DNA of 64,000 nt from Heliocidaris erythrogramma (taxonomy: Eukaryota; Echinodermata; Echinoidea; Camarodonta; Echinometridae): contig CM046859.1 of NCBI GenBank assembly GCA_025617745.1, forward strand, positions 27,765,371 through 27,829,370, in the 5' to 3' direction. The notes under the pieces were generated by a model that was not told the origin of the DNA, ran no database searches, and saw nothing but the letters and a program-made list of their open reading frames with translations. The position numbers and the translations under genes are program-made. Within the stretch, counting starts at the first letter, position 1. The number at the start of each line of letters is the position of its first letter. This document shows, piece by piece, positions 1 through 11,800 of the stretch.

Positions 1-1340
1 TTTAAATGGTATTTTCGATGGAAATGCACTAAATCAAAGAATTACATTATAAACTATATTAATTTGTTTAAAGAACAGGAAATACGGAGGAAATAGTTGT
101 TAAAACTCCATGAATGTCATTTTAAAAAATGAAAGGGTCAAATGATGAATTTTTCAAACCGATACAAAGATTAAAACCTGCAAAGTTACTGAAGAAATAT
201 ATTTGTATCTAACTCATTTAGGCGTGTAATGTCCGACTAAATGTGACCCCTAATTCTTCATGTCCTGTTTTTGGAACGTTAATAACCAAAATTTGAGCCG
301 CCACTGTAGCTCCAAGCAAAGCCCTAATTATTTTATTTTCACATAAGTAAAAGGTCTACACAATAATTACCCTTGGTGTAATTACAGAGATTGAATATGC
401 ACATATTTTTATGGGGCCCGAAAGGTAAAATTCCCCTTAAAAATGTAACGGTACTAATCATGGAATTGCACTTCAGATGTATAACATAGAATAATGCATA
501 GTCTGTTATGTCACCCGATTAATAGAAATATCTTATTGAATAGTAAAATGATGAATAATTCATTTTGCTTCTCCTCCCCCCTCTTTCTCTCTCCCTAATA
601 TTCTCTCTTACTCCCTTTGTCTTTCTCTCTCTCTTTCCATTTTTGTAAATATGAATATATGTCAAATTGTATTTTAACTTGTAGTTTTATGTATAAATAT
701 ATGTATGTTCCATGTAGGCCTAATTCAGCTCTTGAACTGCTATATAGATTTTTCAATAAATATGCCCTGCCGGAAAGAACACAGTGTCCCAATGTGTTCA
801 TAGTGTGAAACACAAGTAAATTCATACTTTGAAATCGGACATCACTAAGTGAACATCAGTAATATGTCATTTTTTGTTGCCCTGATTTATAAAATATGTT
901 TGATGGTTTGTTTCTTTGCCCAAAAATGTACGATGACATAATGCTTTTCAAAATGTATGAATGATTTCATATCATTTATAATCAATAAATAATTTGCATT
1001 TTATCGTTTCATAAGAGACACTGTACATTCGATTGTTATACTATATTACATGCAATCATTGTGTAATCTTTGAATAAGTATACTACCCTATAATATGCTT
1101 TGTAAATATGTATATAACAATTTTGTTTCTATACTGAGCTAAAGTAGTCTTTATACTTCTTGTATGTACTTTCAAAATTATACAGTGCCATTTCAAAATA
1201 ACCCATATATAAATGGTTATTTTTCAACAGATTTTTGAAAATATCACCGTCTATACATTATGAATTAAGATGATAGGAATGTGCAACAATTTCAACATTT
1301 TCGTAAAACCAATTTTGATTACGAGGATACCATATTCTTT
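1..1340. other. Intergenic AT-rich sequence, no gene seen
   Basis: AT-rich sequence with only short ORFs of unbiased composition on both strands. No splice-flanked coding segment, RNA fold or transposon terminus was recognised. It lies upstream of the SZT2 promoter. Confidence 0.6.
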
Positions 1341-1344
1341 GTAT

Positions 1345-1351
<7 letters not shown>

Positions 1352-1392
<41 letters not shown>
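1352..1392. repeat. (TA)n microsatellite
   Basis: About 20 uninterrupted TA dinucleotides. It produces an artefactual Tyr/Ile-rich ORF. Confidence 0.95.
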
Positions 1393-1396
<4 letters not shown>

Positions 1397-1459
1397 GTAT
1401 GTTCTTATTTATTTTTGGTTATGAGTTTATTTTCATGATTTTGTTGGCTATTATTGTTA

Positions 1460-1556
1460 CTTACTATTGCTATCAGGGCCTCATGGAAGACCACCAATAT
1501 TGGTGATAATGAGTCACCCTGTATAAATATCAGAAATAAATAAATAAATAAATAAA
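1460..1556 (+). repeat. Possible retroposon 3' tail ending in (AATA)n
   Basis: A stretch containing TCACCCTGTATAAAT leads into five AATA units at about 1534-1556. Many invertebrate LINEs and SINEs end in a 'CCCTGTATAAATA' phrase plus a short tandem tail, so this may be a truncated retroposon end. No coding remnant was seen upstream. Confidence 0.35.
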
Positions 1557-1948
1557 CACTCTGTGGTGAACCACACTGTTGAGGTGTCCACACTGTGAAA
1601 TCATTTTCACACTGTTAGACTCGAGCAAGAGTCGACTATGTGAACACACTGTGAACACAATGTGGGACACTTATCTTTTGTTGGACCGAATTTCTATTTT
1701 CCGAAGGTTTGCTTCTCGGTATGTGGTCATTTACTTTCCTATTCAAACCACGGCTGAGACCTTCAGACAGACTGAAAGAGGGTATCAAACAAGTGTTTAT
1801 TTCCTTCTGCGCATAAAGAAACTTCCTTTCGAGTATCATTTACACTTGATGTCACGAAAGGACTGTTGTTATCTATTGTTGATCTCTGAAATAAAGTTAC
1901 TAGTAATGCCTATTCTGTTCGCAATAAACGGCTGTGTAAAGGGGGTAA

Positions 1949-2180
1949 CCTCGCTAGTCATAAGGACCGCTATTCATGAGGACCGCTATCCATAACGCGG
2001 GACTAAGATGAATAGCGGTTTCGTATCAATAGCGGTCCTTCTAAATAGCGAACGAACCATTGACAAATTACCTCGCTAATAAGGACCTCCATTCATAAGG
2101 ACCACAATTCATAACAATTCATAACGCGTGCTAAATGAATAGCGGTTTTCTATGAATAGAGGTCCTTATGAATAGCGAGC
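1949..2180. repeat. Two tandem copies of a palindromic repeat unit
   Basis: Two head-to-tail units of about 110 bp (about 1949-2056 and 2070-2180). Each begins CCTCGCTA and ends near AATAGCGA, so each folds on itself. Inside, AAGGACC(G/T)C and AATAGCGG alternate in both orientations. Structure fits a small foldback or MITE-type repeat; family not recognised. Confidence 0.6.
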
Positions 2181-2252
2181 GGACCCCGTGTAAAGAACGG
2201 AACGGAAGGTATATCGTTCAACAATAATATACCACTGCCATTCTAGCACTGT

Positions 2253-2431
2253 AATGGGGTGTTGCAAGAAAGTTGCAATCAATTACAAATTGTAAAGCAA
2301 ATTAGAACAACAATTCTGAATGGTTAAGTGTCTGCCCATTCAAGAAGATGCGCTTGCAACAATGATTTTGATTTATCAATACCGATCAGTTGCAACTTGC
2401 AATCAATCGCAACTTTCTTGCAACACCCCAT
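2253..2431. mobile_element. Short TIR element (MITE-like)
   Basis: The left end ATGGGGTGTTGCAAGAAAG at 2254 is matched in inverse orientation by CTTTCTTGCAACACCCCAT ending at 2431, and the arms continue imperfectly inward through GTTGCAATCAAT. About 179 bp, no coding capacity. A related GTTGCAATC foldback lies at 58803-58894. Confidence 0.65.
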
Positions 2432-3410
2432 ATAATAAGACTGGTATTCGCACAAGAGATTGAGCAAAGAATGGAGGAGTGCTAAAGAAAAGGGAAGGGG
2501 GATAGTATAGTAAAGTATTGTATTGTACAATGGCATTTATTATCATCATCTGAAAAAAAAATAATCCTTGAGAATCGGGAACGAGGGAGGAGTAGGGAGG
2601 GGTATATGGTGCATGGAGAAAGGTAGAAAGATAGATAAAGAGAGCTAACGACTGAGTTATAAGACCATAATCATACTCAACCAAAAAATCAAGTTCCCCG
2701 GACACTTTTTGACACATAGCTCGAGAAATCTTTGACGAAATTAGTTTTTACGTTTCTTGGTGTAATGAAGAGTTTAATTATGTATTCATTTCCTCAAATC
2801 TTTTCAAATTTTGTTCATGTAGTGGCGTAACTGGCGAATGATTTATAATTTAAATTCATGAAAAACTGCATTCAAAATCACGGTTTTCAATGCACTTTCA
2901 TGAATTCGAATTACAGGTTATATCACACGCCTGGAACAGAAATTTACAGAATGACATGAAAAAGCATACACATGTGCACCCTGCATTGCACTGTGAAAGA
3001 CCAAGGTGCAACTATTTTTTTCTCGTACCGACTGCAATAAAGACCATAATTTCTTTATGAAAACCTAATCAATTGGACACAAATAACCAATCCATACATG
3101 GGTAAGGAAACTTTGCATGTTTTACTCTTTGAATGAACAAATTTCACCAAATATTTATCGGGTTATATTGAAAGTATCTGGGGTATTACCTTTGCTTGTC
3201 AATGAGTATAATTTTAACTAGATGACTATCAGATGGCAATATCATGCAAAGAGAGTAGAGTAAACAGCAAAGCTTCGTAACTTACCAACAACAACAATTT
3301 AAATGACCACAAGGAAGAACAATAATATTCTATAAACATTGCTGAATTGGGCTTCCCTCCGATATGAATTGATATCTATATGCAAGTTTTCTATCATTTT
3401 TCTATCATTT

Positions 3411-3494
3411 TATATATATATATATATATATATAAAAAAATATAGTTCTGCTTCGGACTTGCAAAGTTATAGACAAAACTATAAACTATAGCTA

Positions 3495-3539
<45 letters not shown>

Positions 3540-3735
3540 CATTGTCAAGTTTTTCTGAGCAGAGCTTCACATACATATTTCACTTTGTTCATTACCTTGA
3601 GGAAGATCCGTGAGGATCAAAAATTTGGTGAAAATAAATATAAAAGTTGGAATTCAATGCATTACCAATGTCTTCTCTGGAATTCATTAATTGTTTCTCT
3701 CTTCATGCTTTTCCAACACGCGGTTATGAAATATC

Positions 3736-3773
<38 letters not shown>
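3411..3773. repeat. Three (TA)n microsatellites
   Basis: TA runs at about 3411-3434, 3499-3537 and 3738-3773, separated by ordinary AT-rich sequence. The Tyr/Ile-rich ORFs here are microsatellite artefacts. Confidence 0.9.
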
Positions 3774-3774
<1 letters not shown>

Positions 3775-3807
3775 GTCGAAGCATTGACTACCTGATATGG
3801 CCTCCTG

Positions 3808-3933
3808 CTACAGAACAGATAATATTTGCATGTTTTCACAAGACAATAGGTATAAGGGCGAGATGGAATGCTATAGAACAGATAATATTTGCATGCTTTC
3901 ACAGGACAATAGGTATAAGGGCGAGATTGAATG
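3808..3933. repeat. Two-copy 63-bp tandem duplication
   Basis: Unit 1 (3808-3870) and unit 2 (3871-3933) share AGAACAGATAATATTTGCATG and AGGTATAAGGGCGAGAT with a few substitutions. Simple local duplication. Confidence 0.85.
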
Positions 3934-4962
3934 TATAACAACTGATCTGATCAAACCACGGGCGGAGACACGAAGAACATGCTGATGAATGAGGATTTAA
4001 TGGCTCGATCCATAACGAGGAACAATTATATTTTATAGTATACGACTGCAACTCATAACAAATTTTACCCCTTCTATCCTGTGGGCATTAAATCCCACCA
4101 AGGATTTTGGGTCTTGAACAGTATGTTTGTTTACTAAGAATTATTATGTTGTTCTTCCTAAAACATGAGCATGTTCCTTCGTTATAAACTTTATTCTCCC
4201 AGAAGTTATTTGATGCTCAATAACTGTGAAAAACTATCATTACAAGTAAGTAAAAACTTAATCTTGAAAGTTTATTTAAATGACAAATTTTCAAAAATGT
4301 TGGTGACAAAGGGGTTACCTCTCTTTCAGATAGAAAAATATAGAAAAAATAGGTACTAAGGTATAGAGAGAGAAAGAGGGGCGGAACTGTGTTTTATAAA
4401 GCGATGGAAAACTTTTCAGTGTATCTATAAGCCTATACAAAGAGATTAGGAAGGCAAGAAAATAGTTCTTCGTTAGGCTACTGACATTAACTGACCTATC
4501 CAAGCATAATTAAATACATTCACATCACACCCCGCACATGTATTAAATCAATACTACTTGGTTACACTGTGCTAAGATCTATGCAGTGTGGACAAGAATA
4601 GCTAAGACATTACTCAATTTTCCAATAAGATTCTGATCACCAACTGTTTTAGAGTCATCCATTATCAAAATTTGACATGCCTATTGAGGGTGTTTTTTTA
4701 TACTTCGTTACTTAAATTTCATCCTTCAAATGTGTTTCCTTGATTCGATAATATTATGTTACTGTCTTTTGTTACTTGATGTTTTCATTATGATGTGATA
4801 AGTTCTGTATAAACTTTGTAAAAATAAACAAAATCATCATTTTAGCTGCAAGTTTTTTTTTTTAATAAACCATTACAATTCGATCCAGTTAAAAAATACG
4901 CTGTATATTTCGATTGCGTCAGTATCTTCGCTAACTGAGTCTGTGAAGGCATCTAAACGATA
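3934..4962. other. Intergenic, nothing recognised
   Basis: AT-rich sequence with only short, biased ORFs. No repeat termini, RNA gene or coding signature was recognised. Confidence 0.5.
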
Positions 4963-5800
4963 TCTTCTTCTTCTTCTTGTTCTTCCTCCGGTTGGTGTCG
5001 GAGATCAGCTTAACCACGCTGCCTGTTAAGAGGGGTATGGCAAATGTACAAGGTCAGACTCGTTCAGTATTTGTCAGTGAGGGCTTAGTCTTGGCATGAG
5101 GTGGCACGTATAAGGTGAATTTTTAGGATGAGGCGAAGGGCGAGGGTCATAAGGGATTTAGCCGCTGAGTGTGGGAGGGTGGGTTCGGGAGGAGGGTGAG
5201 GTTTGCAAAGGCCTGTGGGTTGTCTTCATCTAAGCTGCTGGGAATATCTATCTCCGGGACTTGCTGGCTGATGTTCTCTATGAAGATAGATCGTTGAGGC
5301 TGGAATAAGCTGCAGGATCGGAGGATACAAAGTGAATGACATCTTCTTCTTCCACTCCGCACAGTGGGCATATTAGGTCGTTGGATTTGCCAATTTTGCA
5401 GAGACGCTTTTGGAGTGGGTAAGTTTGAGTCAGCAGCTGGGATCTGGCAATCAGTGCCTTGCGTAGGTGAGGTGCTAGACTTAGGGGGAAGAGCGATGAA
5501 GAAGATGGGAGTTGATCCAGAGCTTTCCAGGGAGAGCGTAGATTTGGTGGATATGGTCTCATAAACCTCATGGAGCACTGCTTGGTGGACAGCTTTCTTA
5601 ACCAGCGATTTCCATTTGGGGTAGGGGATAGGTAATTCCATTAGGCTTGGGAGCTCAGGTAACTTGTTCTTCCATAGGATCTTCTCCCACGCCTTAATGA
5701 GGGGCACCCATGAGATGGTTGCATGGAGAAGGGTCCTTTTTTCAAATCGATTTGGGGGAAGATTGAAGATTTGACCTACTATATCACTCTTTCTTGACAC
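4963..5800 (-). mobile_element. 3' end of a decayed non-LTR retrotransposon (LINE)
   Basis: Read on the - strand, an open frame from 5800 continues, after a frameshift, in the frame covering 5571-5278. There a zinc-binding motif CPLCGVEEEDVIHFV appears, of the kind found at the C-terminus of many LINE reverse-transcriptase proteins. The preceding sequence is Leu/Arg-rich, as in that region of the family. The element ends, in its own orientation, in a (GAA)n tail at about 4979-4963, as expected for a 3' terminus. Only the last ~0.8 kb is present, so it is a dead 5'-truncated copy. Clade not assigned. Confidence 0.65.
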
Positions 5801-7258
5801 GGAAAAGAACGTACGAAACGAAAAGAAAGTATTTGACGCGGTCCTATATAACGTATGACGCTTCGTGTGAGCCGGCCTGCAGGGTCAATCGTTTACCCGT
5901 TGATGTTTTCATAAAACTAGATCATTTTTAGCTGCGGGCATAAGCATAGCGTACAAGAGACGGGGGTGGGGGTGTGTGTGTGGGAGGGGGGGGGGGGGCA
6001 ACCCCTCGTGAATTTTGAAATTACCAAGGCAATGTTAGGACAACTGCGACTCAAGTACAATTAATTTTCTTTGCATAACTACATTGCTGTATGTATGTTT
6101 TTAATCTATAATTTAAAATAATACTCTAATAAAGACGGTTAATGAGGCACTAATGAACCCATTGGTGAATTCCGTTATAATTCAAAGTAATTTCAATTCA
6201 TGGTTTTATTTATATCTTCATAGCGGCACTATCTGCCAAATAAACTGTGAAAAAATATTTGCAGAGTACAAATCCATTAAAATACAATGATCATAATCAA
6301 CATAAACAGGTATATCAAATATATCAAATACATCAAGAACAAGAAAAGTAACTAACGAAATATTGAAGCGTGTACATTTATTAAAAAAAAACCACTTCGA
6401 TATCAAATAAGGGTAGAATAAATATTCCCTTATTTTATTTTCACGATTAATGAAAATAAATGATTTCAAAGACAACAAATGTCTTTTGGAAGAAATGGAA
6501 GAATGAATAGTATCAGAAAATCCTTATAATCACAAAGGCACGTATTCTACTGATTCAGTTTCACCCAAAACAAGTACTGAAGTCATGATAAAACTAAGTC
6601 CTCGATCTAACTTTATCAGTTTACTTTGACTTACTTTGACTTTTACTTTTAGACTGAGCTTATAAACCCAGCGATGGGTTTAAATACAGACAAATCTGTC
6701 CAATCATGGATCAACTTACCCATTATCAGAAACGGATGAGTCCTACCGAGCCTGCGCGCGGCAAAGACACAGATCTTTAGTGTTCCAGCAAAAGGTGGAC
6801 ATCGGCTAGCTAGGCAGGACAAGCCGACTCTTTACGTACTGATCACCACTGACTCTTTTATTAGGTTCGACATAATAGCCTACAGCAGAAAAGGGATTGG
6901 AACGCCTTCAGATCTTTTGTTATTGCATCTCGATGCGAATAAAGTTAGTGAGACGTGACGAGTCGACTTACCGTGACGAGTCGACTTACTGTCACGTGTA
7001 ATCCTACTTTTGTTCATGTTTTTCGCGGGATGTGTAATTTTTCTTTTATCTTTTTAATTCTTTTTCTCTCTCTTGGTATCTCCTTTTATTGAAAATAACT
7101 GCATCCAAGGTAGGGGGGGGGGGTCGCAGCCGCCCCAGAATTTTTAAGCTGTCGCCTCATTTTTGAGCAGTGAGGTGGTCTGTTTGTATTTGTAAAAATC
7201 TTATCTTATATATTTTAATGACAAAGTAAATTTGTTACTATAAAAAACTGTCACAGTC
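5801..7258. other. Intergenic, low-complexity patches only
   Basis: Contains poly-G tracts near 5985-5998 and 7111-7121 and an 18-bp unit GTGACGAGTCGACTTAC present twice at about 6956-6990. No coding region or transposon ends recognised. Confidence 0.5.
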
Positions 7259-7918
7259 TATATGTGACCCGGAACCACAAAACCACCAAAAAGTCACACT
7301 GTGTGATTTTTAGTTAGAGCTCAATCAATGTGCTTTTGGTTGGCACGGTCAAATTTTAGTTTTGGGTATTTCCTGAAAGAGTACTTTTTTCTAAGTAATC
7401 TAAGAATTTGGAGGCACCAAACAATCTAAAAGTGGTATTTTTGACAGTTTTTTTTATTAGACTTATGTGTGTCTTTTCTGGATATTGTTGTATTTTCTTT
7501 TTTACGACCCTGAATACTTGTTTCATTTTGATCTCCCATCAATTTTAAACAGAGTACGTTCTTGCATTGATACTTGTGCACTATTATGAACAGGATATGA
7601 CTAATTAGTATTCCAAGTTTTTAGGACAATCTGATAATCCCTTCATAGAAATTTTCATTGAGTTCTAATCCTAGCACAACACCTTGGAGGTCAGAGTGCT
7701 TCAATAGACTACAAACTTTAAACCCTTATTTCTCAGAAGTTACATTATTACGGACTGTGCATTCTTCTCTTTGTAAAGTGAGTTAGGAACATCCAATGCT
7801 AATGAGTTATATATCATTTTAAAGCTGAGAATCTCAGGGGTCTTTCAGAATCAGACCTTAACTAAAAATTCATATCTGGCGACTTTTTTGTGGTTTTGTG
7901 GTGCCTGGTCACATATAG
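7259..7918. mobile_element. 660-bp TIR element, non-autonomous
   Basis: The left end TATGTGACCCGGAACCACAA (7261) and right end TTGTGGTGCCTGGTCACATA (ending 7916) form imperfect inverted repeats of about 35 bp including a shared AAAACCACmAAAAAGTC block. The ends abut TA on both sides, compatible with a TA target duplication as in Tc1/mariner-type elements. No transposase frame. A relative with the same outer TATGTGACCC lies at 20679-21330. Confidence 0.65.
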
Positions 7919-8226
7919 TCTATGATTATTGCTGCTTTTCATAATTAAATTTTATAGGCTATTTCTAATCTTTAATCATAGGCAATAATTTCACTTTGTG
8001 GGGTTAAAATCTGAACATTTTGAGGCAGTGGTTCAATCCCTCTTTTGAGTGTGTGTGTGTTACCTCTCCAAACGAAGTGGTATCTCATACGACTCCTGTG
8101 ACCTGTACCGTACATTATTTTATAGCTGACGATTGATATTCCATTGGCAGCCCCCTCCCCTAAGTCACTTCTAAATTCGTTGTGCTGCCAGTTAATAAGG
8201 GGATGGTATACCCCAGTACACATTTG

Positions 8227-8252
8227 GAAAGAAGAAGAAGAAGAAAAAGAAG
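8227..8252. repeat. (GAA)n-rich microsatellite
   Basis: Short run of GAA and GAAAAA units directly before the foldback element at 8265. Confidence 0.8.
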
Positions 8253-8264
8253 ACACTTAGAAAA

Positions 8265-8613
8265 AAAGGTTCAGGTTTGCACCCTAAATGCAACACTGGC
8301 AGCACCTTTTTGGGTGCAATCTTGCACCCTACATGAAAAGGGTGCAAAAATGCACTTTTTTGTTATTGTTTGCACCCTTTAATGCCCGTTAGCATCGTAA
8401 ACTTTGCAACTTTGCACCTTTAAGGGTGCAGAAATTTTTGCATCCAAAGGGTGCAAATTTGTACCTTTTCTAAAAGGTACAACTCTGCACCCTTTAAGGG
8501 TGCAAAATGTAGCTAACTGCACCCTTAAAGGTGCAAAAAGCTGCTTAGGGTGCAAAGTTGCACCCAAAAAGGTGCTGCCAGTGTTAATTTGAAGGGTGCA
8601 AAATTGTACCTTT
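8265..8613. mobile_element. Foldback element rich in TGCACCC / GGGTGCA
   Basis: The arms are long inverted repeats: 8265-8331 reads AAAGGT..TTTGCACCC..AACACTGGCAGCACCTTTTT and is answered in reverse by AAAAAGGTGCTGCCAGTGTT..GGGTGCAAA..ACCTTT ending at 8613. The interior carries repeated TGCACCC and GGGTGCA heptamers in both orientations, giving secondary hairpins such as GCACCTTTAAGGGTGC. No coding capacity. It sits immediately upstream of the SZT2 promoter region. No clear target duplication was found. Confidence 0.75.
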
Positions 8614-8781
8614 ATGATTATCTTTTATAGCGTTGCGAAATGTTGTGACGTCATCGTAAAGTTTGCAAACCCTGGATCGACCTCGCACTGTCGCACTTTT
8701 TCGACCGCCCATAACTGCCCAAAATGATTTCAATCATGGTTTGATGTTAAGAGCTAGAGGAGAAGGAATTTAGACGAAGTG
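8614..8781 (+). promoter_or_regulatory. SZT2: SZT2 promoter / 5' UTR region with CRE
   Basis: The 170 bp before the SZT2 ATG are less AT-rich than the surroundings and contain a perfect cAMP-response element TGACGTCA at 8646-8653, 129 bp upstream of the ATG. No TATA box is evident at a convincing spacing. The transcription start cannot be fixed from sequence. Promoter assignment is inference from position. Confidence 0.5.
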
Positions 8782-8838
8782 ATGGCTTCCACAGGGAATC
8801 ATGATCAAAATAAAGGAGATGGTGACGTCGAGCAAGTG
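8782..8838 (+). CDS. SZT2: SZT2 exon 1 (codons 1-19)
   Basis: ATG at 8782 opens 19 codons (MASTGNHDQ...) ending phase 0 at a strong donor GTAAGT (8839). The next exon begins in phase 0 with the conserved N-terminal helix and has no in-frame ATG before its acceptor, so an upstream start exon is required. The vertebrate protein also begins MAS followed by a short variable acidic leader. It is 14.9 kb from exon 2, so linkage is inferred. Confidence 0.75.
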
Positions 8839-11800
8839 GTAAGTGCGTGTTTACTTGAAAGGGTAGTCCCAGGCGTAGAAAATTATGCTGCAGTCTACTT
8901 AGCCAGGATTGTCTTCGTGAGTGTAAAAAAAAAAAAAAAAAAAAAATTGGCTGTTGGTACTCATGGCTACATTCCTATACTTCGTGTGTATAATGTAGGC
9001 AGTCATACACCTCAACTTTTTAAAACACCACTGCACAAAAGTCACCAACATTCACTCCAAATCGGCATTTAATTTACAAAAACCGACCCCAAAAGATTAT
9101 TCAACTCACCGATGTTGGAAAAAATATTTCCAAAAATGAAATCCGTAATTTACTGTCGATTCTCGCGAAACGAGCTATCGGAGTCATTGTGTCATTTCCT
9201 TGTCGCCGCGGGCGCTGACATCTCCCCAAAAGAGTTTTGTCCTTAAAAATTTGGTCCCTATATCACTCATAGGTACACGCCATTGCCGACTGTGTAGGAA
9301 TGCAGCCAACACACCTCCCATACCTAAACTGCATCACTGTGCATTTTTGGCTATATTTAAGTGAAACTCATATATTGCAGTTTACTTAAATCTAAATACT
9401 TAAGTTGAATAATAGATGATTAAAACTTACCAGTTTGTTTTGTGACCTTTGAAGAGGGTTTCCTGAAATTTTGGGTACTTTTTGTCGATAACTCCTATCG
9501 AGACTGTCCCGTCAGCATCCAGTTTGTATTTTTCACGATTATGATGAAGGGAGCCCTCAGCGCTCGTAGTGGTACCGGCGCGATCGGTTCGTCGATCTCC
9601 TACGAACAGTGTTATAGCTAGGAACTTTTTAGTGGTGGTTCAAATTTCACTGACTGACAAGCAACAAGTCATTCTATAGCGAACGGAGCCTCGCAATTAG
9701 CAGCTTCCGGTATACGCTACGTAAAACATATCTATTTGTACGTGCAAATTACGAACAGTAGTACAGTATAGTGCGTAACAAAAGACAACGAAACTCGGCA
9801 AATCTTTAAGAAATAATCATTTATTGTCAAACAGAAAGCATGATTCTTGTACGATTGCAAATAAAACAAGAATAAAGATGGAAATATGAATGTAAGTACC
9901 ACGTTTCTTCACAAACAGTTACGTTTAATGCTGTTTCTTATGTGAAATTAGTGCCGGTCGGAAGCAGTGTTTTTCACCCGGAGTGGTGGACGGAAATCCC
10001 CCGTGCTGGTCGGGCCCGTCCACCGCCGACCACCGTAGCTATAACACTGCCTACGAAGACCCGAAAGGGCCAAACTGACGACGTAAAAAAATAAAAAATA
10101 TTACGTACGTACCACTCATAGCTACATTCCTATACTTCGTGTGTATAATGTAGGCAGTCATACACCTCATCTTTTTAAAACACCACTGCACAAAAGTCAC
10201 CAATATTCACTCAAAATCGGCATTTAATTTTCAAAAACCGACCCCAAAATATCCAAGAAATACAATAAATTCAACTCACCAATGTTGGAAAAGATATTTA
10301 CAAAAATGAAATCTGCAATTTACTGTTGATTCTCGCGAAACGAGCTATCGGAGTCATTGTGTACATTTCCTGGTCGCCGCGGGCGCTGACATCTCCCCAA
10401 AAGAGTTTTGTCCTCAAAAATTCGGTCCCTATGGCGTACACGGAAAAGTTCAGATTTTCTGTGTGCGCGATCGTAAAGATCGATGTGCCCTTGCGATCCC
10501 GAGTTTCTTCGTGGACAAAAATTATATTGGCCGATTTTAGTCTAAGACATCGGCAGTTTGTAAACAACACGCGATCGCGAAACAAATCGGCGGGGATTTC
10601 TCCGGTTTGGACAAGATTTTGACTTTGGATTTTGCTGTAAATATCAAAAGTTCTTCCTAACGGCCATTTGAGGTAGGAGTGAGATATTTAAGGGCTGAAT
10701 TTGAAAGCAAGTATTTAAAATATTTATCTTATTTTCCCCCCCATACCTTTAGTACATGCGACAGAAAATACCAACTATTTTACAGTAATGTACCCGTGAG
10801 TGGTACGTACGTAATATTTTTAATTTTTTTACGTCGTCAGTTTGGCCCTTCCAGGTCTTCGTAGAATAGCTTGTGTGCGTAACATTCTGCGTACGTATCT
10901 ATGGTGCGTAACCATGTAGAGCGGCCTCACTAGTGCGCAACATATTGAGAGCAGTCGTCATCCGTATGGAGGTGTGGGTAACAAGTACGAAAAACAAGGC
11001 TGTAAATGTAAGTTTTTATAACTTTCTACATTTTGTATCTTAACGAACTTATAACGTAAAATCTAAAGAGTGATACTTAAGTATCAGTTTGCCCACAAAA
11101 ACCTCCATTTCAAACAAAATTACATCTGTATCCCCAATACCCAGTATACACACATGTATATGATCCTAATGGTCAATATGACCATTGCTTGCTGATGTGC
11201 CCTATATGGCGTACAGGGAAAAGTCCCGATTTTCTGTGTGCGCGATCGTAAAGATCGATGTGCGCTTGCGATCCCGAGTTTCTTCGTGGACAAAAATTTT
11301 ATTGGCCGATTTTAGTCTAAGACATCGGCAGTATGTAAACAACATGCGGTCGCGAAACAAATCGGCGGGGATTTCTCCAGTTTTGGACAAGATTTTGACT
11401 TTGTATTTTGCTGAAAATATCAAAAGTTCTTCCTAACGGCCATTTGAGGTAGGAGTGAGATTTTTAAGGACTGAATTTGAAAGCAAGAAATTTAAAATAT
11501 TTATCTTATTTCCCCCCCATACCTTTGGTATATGTGACAGAAAATACCAACTATTTTACAGTAATGTAGCCATGAGTGGCTATTAGTATACGGTACGCCT
11601 TTTACATCACGAAGCCAGGCGTTCATCCCCAGCAATCAAATTGCGCACGCGTTAGCAGGACATGAAAATGCCCTGAAATCACACTTTTCAGATAACTCCC
11701 GCGACCAACAGGCCTCCTACTCGCACTACATCACATGATAGGGTTACGCACTCATAGCTACATTCCTATACTTCGTGTGTAGAATGTAGGCAGTCATACA

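Noticed and set aside
1270-1506. Open frame with Tyr/Ile repeats across the (TA)n tract
   Set aside because: Produced by the microsatellite; the same effect explains the frames around 3394-3941.
1579-1995. 138-codon frame upstream of SZT2
   Set aside because: No domain, no splice context and composition like the flanks; its 3' part overlaps a palindromic repeat.
10298-10622. Opposed frames inside the 814-bp TIR element, repeated at 11185-11436 and 18716-19088
   Set aside because: Open on both strands in the same sequence and carrying no transposase motif; treated as repeat content, not genes.
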